Under the pieces are notes generated by a model. It saw only the letters and a program-made list of their open reading frames with translations. It had not been told where the DNA came from and searched no databases. Below, piece after piece: positions 27,760-32,806 of a DNA stretch of 32,806 bases. The position numbers and the translations under genes were made by a program. The stretch is from NCBI GenBank assembly GCA_016928025.1, contig JAFGLN010000094.1, positions 1 through 32,806 on the forward strand, read 5' to 3'. Each line of letters opens with the position of its first letter. The stretch's first letter is position 1. The stretch is from Deltaproteobacteria bacterium (GTDB lineage: Bacteria; Desulfobacterota; Syntrophia; Syntrophales; JAFGHS01).

Positions 27760-28050
27760 ATGAAAATCAGACCATTGCAGGACAGAGTGATTGTGAAGCG
27801 GCTGGAAGAGGAGGCGATGACCAAGGGAGGAATTATCATTCCGGATACGGCCAAGGAGAAGCCCATGGAGGGGTTGGTCATTTCCGTAGGGAAGGGTAAA
27901 ACGGCTGATGACGGCAAGCTGATCAAACCGGATGTCAAGGCGGGTGATCGTATCCTTTTCGGCAAGTATTCGGGGTCCGAAGTGAAAATCGACGGCGACG
28001 AGCTTCTGATCATGCGTGAGGATGACATCCTTGGCATCTTAGAGAAATAA
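27760..28050 (+). CDS. groES: Co-chaperonin GroES
   Basis: The 96-aa protein is standard Gro[19 protein letters not shown] at the N-terminus, mobile loop [18 protein letters not shown] (about 22-39), then [33 protein letters not shown] at the C-terminus. It caps the GroEL ring during ATP-driven folding in the cytoplasm. I use the ATG at 27760 with GAGAGG before it, since the longer in-frame start at 27721 adds residues not found in the family. groEL follows 30 bases later, the classic groE operon. Confidence 0.97.
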   Translation: MKIRPLQDRVIVKRLEEEAMTKGGIIIPDTAKEKPMEGLVISVGKGKTADDGKLIKPDVKAGDRILFGKYSGSEVKIDGDELLIMREDDILGILEK

Positions 28051-29697
<1,647 letters not shown>

Positions 29698-29819
29698 GTC
29701 GAGTAGAGCGGTTTCTCCAGGTACCGTGGGTTGACATTTGTTTTCTCCGCGTACAGCCTGGTTTCCCGGTGGAGCCATAATATCTCAACTGTATATCATT
29801 ATGGCCCGGTAATCTCTGT

Positions 29820-29889
29820 TAACCGTCCAGTGCGGATCCGCATGCCGCTTGATATGGGGGCCGGGGGAGAAAAACCCCGGCTACCCGAT
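29820..29889 (+). mobile_element. Probable 3' remnant of a group II intron (domains V-VI)
   Basis: The stretch AACCGTCCAGTGCGGATCC continuing to GCATGCCGC resembles intron domain V, with its TGCG/CGCA stem. It is followed by ATATGGGGGCCGGGG, an A-rich loop, CCCCGG, and then CTACCCGATT, the pattern of domain VI with its branch-site region and the usual end of bacterial group II introns. No reverse transcriptase frame lies upstream, and the lower domain V stem is imperfect, so it would be an inactive remnant. It could instead serve as a hairpin after groEL. Recognition is by pattern only. Confidence 0.5.
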
Positions 29890-30219
29890 TAGAGCATTAT
29901 GCGAGAACCCGAAAACGAAACAGGTGAATTTACATGCTATGAATTTTTTCTTGCCGATAATTTTCACTCCTTCATCCTGCCAGGGCAATATAAACAGGTA
30001 GTGGAATACACCCCCCAGATGTGAGTAACACGATATTTTCTCCTGACGCCGGATCAAAATGGCCACCCATATTCATCCTCTATGATAAGTTTCGATATTT
30101 CCCTACTCATTCAAATAATCGGCATGACATAAAAATCTTGGCAAGATGGGAGGGGCTGTGTCGGTCATGAATGGTCGCCCTGCCGAGTATCTAAACGCTG
30201 CCAGCGCTGCAGTTCTTGC
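29890..30219. other. Intergenic stretch in the island, no gene supported
   Basis: Short minus-strand frames exist (for example about 29881-30066, and one starting MNMGGHFDPASG near 30075), but I recognise no family and cannot link them. The region may be further gene debris like its neighbours. Confidence 0.4.
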
Positions 30220-30686
30220 TTATTCCGCAAATTTACCTCGGATGAACCTGGAGGCAAAATCAGGATGTCCGAAATAACCGGGCGCCGTGTTTAAAAATCT
30301 ATCCTGCATGTGCTTGAGGATTTTTGGGGCCTCTATTGCGGAAATAAAGTTGCGCTCATCTTTGTGGGAGAAGATAATTTCATCCCCCAACACCCCCTTG
30401 ACCTTGTCAGCTTGACCTCGCAGCTCCGGCGGCAGGGTGTTGAGCCGAATCGGAATGGCGATCCGGACCTCCAGGAGTACGAACCAGCGGTCGCCGGCTA
30501 TCGGCCGGGAGTAGTCCCAAAACTCCAGAACCAGGCCGTTATTTCAGAGGATGCCGTGAAATTAATATTTCCGAATTCATTGCCGAACTATAACCCCGAG
30601 ATTATGCAGTCACCGTGGATACCACAGTCCATGCAGAAAGCAGCAATGAATCCAAGTACAATTATCCGCCCCAAAACGGTTTTCAT
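30220..30686 (-). pseudogene. Broken gene for a secreted protein of unknown family
   Basis: On the minus strand a GGAG-preceded ATG at 30686 starts MKTVLGRIIVLGFIAAFCMD, a convincing signal peptide. A TAG at 30588-30590 stops it after 32 residues. The frame continues with FGNINFTASSE, then a one-base shift near 30540 leads into a long coherent stretch: GLVLEFWDYSRPIAGDRWFV, LNTLPPELRGQADKVKGVLG, FSHKDERNFISAIEA, and a C-terminus RFIRGKFAE before TAA at 30220-30222. Restored length would be about 155 residues. Composition and continuity support a former gene rather than chance. I do not recognise the family. Confidence 0.65.
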
Positions 30687-30767
30687 AAGAAAATCTCCTA
30701 CAAGTCTTCACAACCGCTCTGTAAATAAAAGCAAAGATGTCGGGATGAAAGCTTTTTAACCCGTTGC

Positions 30768-31331
30768 TCACTGATTTTTCTTTAGATTTTCAAGTAATTG
30801 TCTTAAAAGTCTTAGTTGTTCCTGTTGAAATGAAATCAGATCACTCCACTGCTTTTCCCTTAGTGAATCAACTTTCTCATGAAGCCCTATGATTTCAAGC
30901 TCTGCCTTTAAATTGACTTCATAATCGTGTACCGCACTGAGTCGATCCTTATAGGCTTGTCGATTTTGAGACATCAAAATAATTGGAGCTTGAATGGCAG
31001 CGAGCATAGATAAAACAAGATTTAACAGGATGTATGGATATGGATCAAATGAACTGTTAAGATTGATCAGGAAAAACTAATTCAGGATGATTCATATAAC
31101 CATTACAGCCATAAATATTGAGATAAAGATCCAGGATCCCCCCAAAGAAGCGACCTTATCGGCCATATTCTGGCCAAAAGTCAATTACTTGGAAAGGTTC
31201 TGAACGACATTTGTCGTAATAGGGGTTCTTTCGGTTATATGATGAGCAACATGCCTTTCTCGTTCAGTAAGCTCTTCATATTTCGAGCGAAAGAGCCTTT
31301 CTGCCGTATCGTGTACTTTCTGATCCACCAT
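30768..31331 (-). pseudogene. DUF1003-family membrane protein gene with three in-frame stops
   Basis: One continuous minus-strand frame from ATG 31331 (AAAGGA upstream) encodes a DUF1003 protein of 187 residues: LTFGQNMADKVASLGGSWIF before the first membrane segment, then DPYPYILLNLVLSMLAAIQA and PIILMSQNRQAYKDRLSAVH, DYEVNLKAELEI and a C-terminal helical tail. It is interrupted by TAA at residue 49, TGA at residue 80 (where the family has a Trp) and TAG at residue 85. No indels are needed, so decay is by point substitution and may be recent. Only the last 79 codons remain open. The family consists of small inner-membrane proteins of unknown role. Confidence 0.88.
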
Positions 31332-31695
31332 GCTATCCTTTGGATGACGGTTTGAGGACGCGGCTCAAAGGCCGTGAACATTTGAGCGATTCGGGTTAAG
31401 CCGAATAACGATTACTGTCTGGAATATTACACATTTATTTAAACTCGCCAATGGAACCTTCAGGAAGGCAGCAATAGAGGTTACCTACGCAGACTTTTCG
31501 AGATCACGCAGCTGATGGAATCGCTGCTAACATCTACAACTACTCAGCGGTGGGCATGCATCAAAACTCAGGATTAGGGATCGGAAGAGAAAAACGAGAG
31601 TCATCAGCCACAGCCTGCACTTTCTGCGTGAACAGATCATCCATGATGATCTCCTTTCTCCGTTCTCAATTCCTGTTGTCAAAAAGAGGATACAT
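31332..31695. other. Intergenic stretch with a very small possible ORF
   Basis: A minus-strand frame 31644-31561 encodes MDDLFTQKVQAVADDSRF and nine further residues, with a strong AAAGGAG ribosome site; it is too short to judge and may be the head of a truncated gene. A small hairpin ATTCGG-GTTAAG-CCGAAT lies at 31389-31406. No other protein-like signal is seen. Confidence 0.35.
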
Positions 31696-32217
31696 TCAAG
31701 AGCTTTTGTGTAAAGCCCGCATCAACATCTGCAAAAAAATGTCTGGATTTATGCCTTTTTCATTGAATCCAATGTATTTTGTTTTACCACTCTCCCTGTC
31801 CATAATCTTTGAAATTCCATCAATGACAACGATGTCTTTATCCTTGACTGAAAGATCCGCATGGAAGCCAAGCAAATCGAAAGCCTTCTCAATCATCATC
31901 ATATGCCGATCTATTATTTGTTCACCGGGGGTAAGACCGGACGTGAAGTTGAATAGGTCCCAGATCAAGCCAACGGGAATCTCAACCTTTTCTTCTTCCA
32001 GTATTTTAAAATTCGCATATCCGAGATAGCATGCACATAATGTAAATGTAGGGAGAATCAATAAATCATAAATTTCGCCGTTTGCCTGAATGTCATCGGG
32101 TATTTCCCCTTCCTTCACAACCTTGATGCCGGAAAGGTGGGATAACCGCTTACTTTCCGACAGAGGCTTTTTCGTGCCAGATACTCCATGCTTTTTCTGC
32201 AAATGGCCATTTTTCAT
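31696..32217 (-). CDS. Conserved-looking protein of unknown function
   Basis: The product is about 173 residues. GGAGGTGG five bases before the ATG at 32217 selects this start over an in-frame ATG at 32232. The N-terminal 40 residues are basic and probably flexible. From about residue 45 there is a compact globular domain: EIYDLLILPTFTLCACYLGY, EVEIPVGLIWDLFNFTSGLT, a helical MMMIEKAFDLLGFHADL, and a final strand-helix part DIVVIDGISKIMDRESGKT. No signal peptide or membrane helix is evident. I do not recognise a family. It is the last gene before the tRNA, the place where an integrase would be expected, but the sequence shows no recombinase motifs. A leader element resembling that of acsA precedes it. 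Confidence 0.65.
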   Translation of the reverse strand: MKNGHLQKKHGVSGTKKPLSESKRLSHLSGIKVVKEGEIPDDIQANGEIYDLLILPTFTLCACYLGYANFKILEEEKVEIPVGLIWDLFNFTSGLTPGEQIIDRHMMMIEKAFDLLGFHADLSVKDKDIVVIDGISKIMDRESGKTKYIGFNEKGINPDIFLQMLMRALHKSS

Positions 32218-32247
32218 GAGTCCACCTCCCATGTATCAATAAAACAC

Positions 32248-32306
32248 AAAACCCCGCTCTCTTTTGAAAATCGGGATTTTGATCTTCAGTCCATAGCACC
32301 CTCCTG
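32248..32306 (-). promoter_or_regulatory. Second copy of the acsA-type leader element
   Basis: On the minus strand, 31 bases before the unknown gene, the segment AGGAGGGTGCTATGGACTGA leads into an imperfect stem AAAATCCCG/CGGGGTTTT with a loop like that of the acsA copy at 7150-7206. Most positions are shared across the 57-59 bases, including the single-stranded part before the stem. The ATG closes at once (Met-Asp-stop). The element probably folds as an attenuator-like hairpin. Confidence 0.5.
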
Positions 32307-32541
32307 AGGTGTAGGGTTATAAATTAGTTGACGAGCTTGATTTTAAAGAAAATGATACTCTTAAATCTTTTAATATCAAAGGATTTTATTGGATAGTGAA
32401 AAACGACATGAACCAGTATGGTATCATTCCCCTCTTTGACTTTGATCATTAATGAAAGGCGTAATAGAACAGGCGACAAGGTAAAATGAAGCGGGAAGCA
32501 GTGGGCGTAAGAGGGAAGAATTGATTTTAGCCACGAATTTA

Positions 32542-32586
32542 TTGATAATATTTTGCCGTGTTTCGATACGTATCGGAAGTTATCAA
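32542..32586. promoter_or_regulatory. Dyad-symmetric site near the right island end
   Basis: A perfect 12-base palindrome CGATACGTATCG (32564-32575), extended to an almost symmetrical 18-mer, lies between TTGATAA (32542-32548) and TTATCAA (32580-32586). It lies between the tRNA and the unknown gene and could be an operator or a recombination accessory site. No function is shown. Confidence 0.3.
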
Positions 32587-32696
32587 CATTCTTTTGTCGC
32601 AAAATAGATTTGTCCCGACAATTTAGATTACGGCAAGACAGGTGGGTGTGTATTTCAGTGAATTAGGATTTTAGAAGAGTCTCACACAGAAATGAC

Positions 32697-32727
32697 AAGG
32701 GGTTAACCCATGAAGAGATAACCCCTT
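32697..32727. terminator. Hairpin terminator of the tRNA-Phe gene (island-derived copy)
   Basis: Arms AAGGGGTTA and TAACCCCTT pair around a 13-base loop directly downstream of the minus-strand tRNA. It matches in kind the hairpin at 16926-16956 beside the displaced fragment, as expected if the element carried its own version of the tRNA 3' region. Confidence 0.7.
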
Positions 32728-32733
32728 GATTTT

Positions 32734-32780
32734 AATGGTGGGTCAGGGCAGAATTGAACTGCCGACACTCGGATTTTCAG
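32734..32780 (-). repeat. Right attachment site of the island
   Basis: This 47-base sequence, identical to 16965-17011, overlaps the 3' half of the intact tRNA-Phe. Identity stops exactly after the anticodon-loop side (TTTTCAG), beyond which only this copy continues as tRNA. The island therefore lies between 17012 and 32733. Confidence 0.88.
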
Positions 32781-32806
32781 TCCGATGCTCTACCGACTGA
32801 GCTACC
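32736..32806 (-). tRNA. tRNA-Phe (GAA), last five 5' bases outside the window
   Basis: Read on the minus strand, the visible 71 bases run from position 6 of the acceptor stem through the D arm (TAGCTCAGTCGGTAGAGC) and the anticodon arm GGACTGAAAATCC with anticodon GAA. They continue through the T arm with TTCAATT and the acceptor 3' strand CTGACCC, then A and an encoded CCA. The acceptor predicts GGGTC as the missing first five bases. It serves as the integration target of the island. Confidence 0.95.

Noticed and set aside
30310..30759. A 149-codon plus-strand frame
   Set aside because: The opposite strand gives a signal peptide and coherent protein sequence (broken gene 30220-30686), so the plus frame is a shadow.
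31077..31187. Possible recoding (selenocysteine or pyrrolysine) of stops in the DUF1003 gene
   Set aside because: Three different stop codons in a short span, including TAA, fit decay and not recoding.
31550..32029. A 159-codon plus-strand frame
   Set aside because: It is opposite the better-supported unknown gene 31696-32217, which has a strong ribosome site.
32324..32602. A 92-codon minus-strand frame near the island end
   Set aside because: It has low-complexity AT-rich composition, no clear ribosome site, and contains the palindrome region; it is not convincing as a gene.

Overview
The window looks like chromosomal DNA of an anaerobic, probably syntrophic or sulfate-reducing-type deltaproteobacterium (Desulfobacterota, perhaps near Syntrophales). 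That placement rests on moderate GC, strong Shine-Dalgarno sites, an AMP-forming acetyl-CoA synthetase paired with an ACT-domain protein, and a BKACE/peptide-ABC catabolic cluster. It is an inference; no marker gene here fixes the taxon.

Left part (1-7200): the start of a lipoprotein gene at the window edge, an AraC/GyrI-like regulator, an acid-sugar dehydratase-like enolase-superfamily enzyme with an MFS carrier, and on the minus strand an acsA-ACT operon. acsA is preceded by a short leader element with a terminator-like hairpin.

Middle part (7660-16960): a clear sigma70-type promoter leads into a plus-strand catabolic cluster. It encodes an XRE-cupin regulator, a cyclase-family metal hydrolase, a beta-keto acid cleavage enzyme (BKACE/DUF849), a complete peptide/nickel-type ABC importer (binding protein, two permeases, two ATPases with overlapping stop/start codons) and a duplicated EthD-like protein. 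It ends at a strong hairpin terminator. The genes look like an uptake-plus-degradation unit for one small organic acid or amide, substrate unknown.

Right part (16965-32780): a genomic island of about 15.8 kb, bounded by a 47-bp perfect direct repeat that is the 3' half of a tRNA-Phe gene. The nearly complete tRNA-Phe lies at the right edge on the minus strand, and the displaced 3' fragment lies at 16967-17011. No integrase remains. Intact cargo: a giant cyclic beta-1,2-glucan synthase (about 2912 aa), groES-groEL behind a near-consensus promoter, and one unknown protein. Around these lie broken genes: an AbiEii toxin fragment with a FabG-like head, an ftsH with an internal deletion plus other lesions, a DUF1003 membrane protein gene with three in-frame stops, a secreted-protein gene with a stop and a frameshift, and what looks like the 3' end (domains V-VI) of a group II intron. 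The surviving cargo is a chaperonin and an osmoregulatory envelope glucan, while ftsH and DUF1003 are lost. This suggests a decayed stress-fitness island in which only some functions are still selected.

One unexpected link crosses the island border: the leader element before acsA has a sequence relative in front of the unknown gene at the island's right end.
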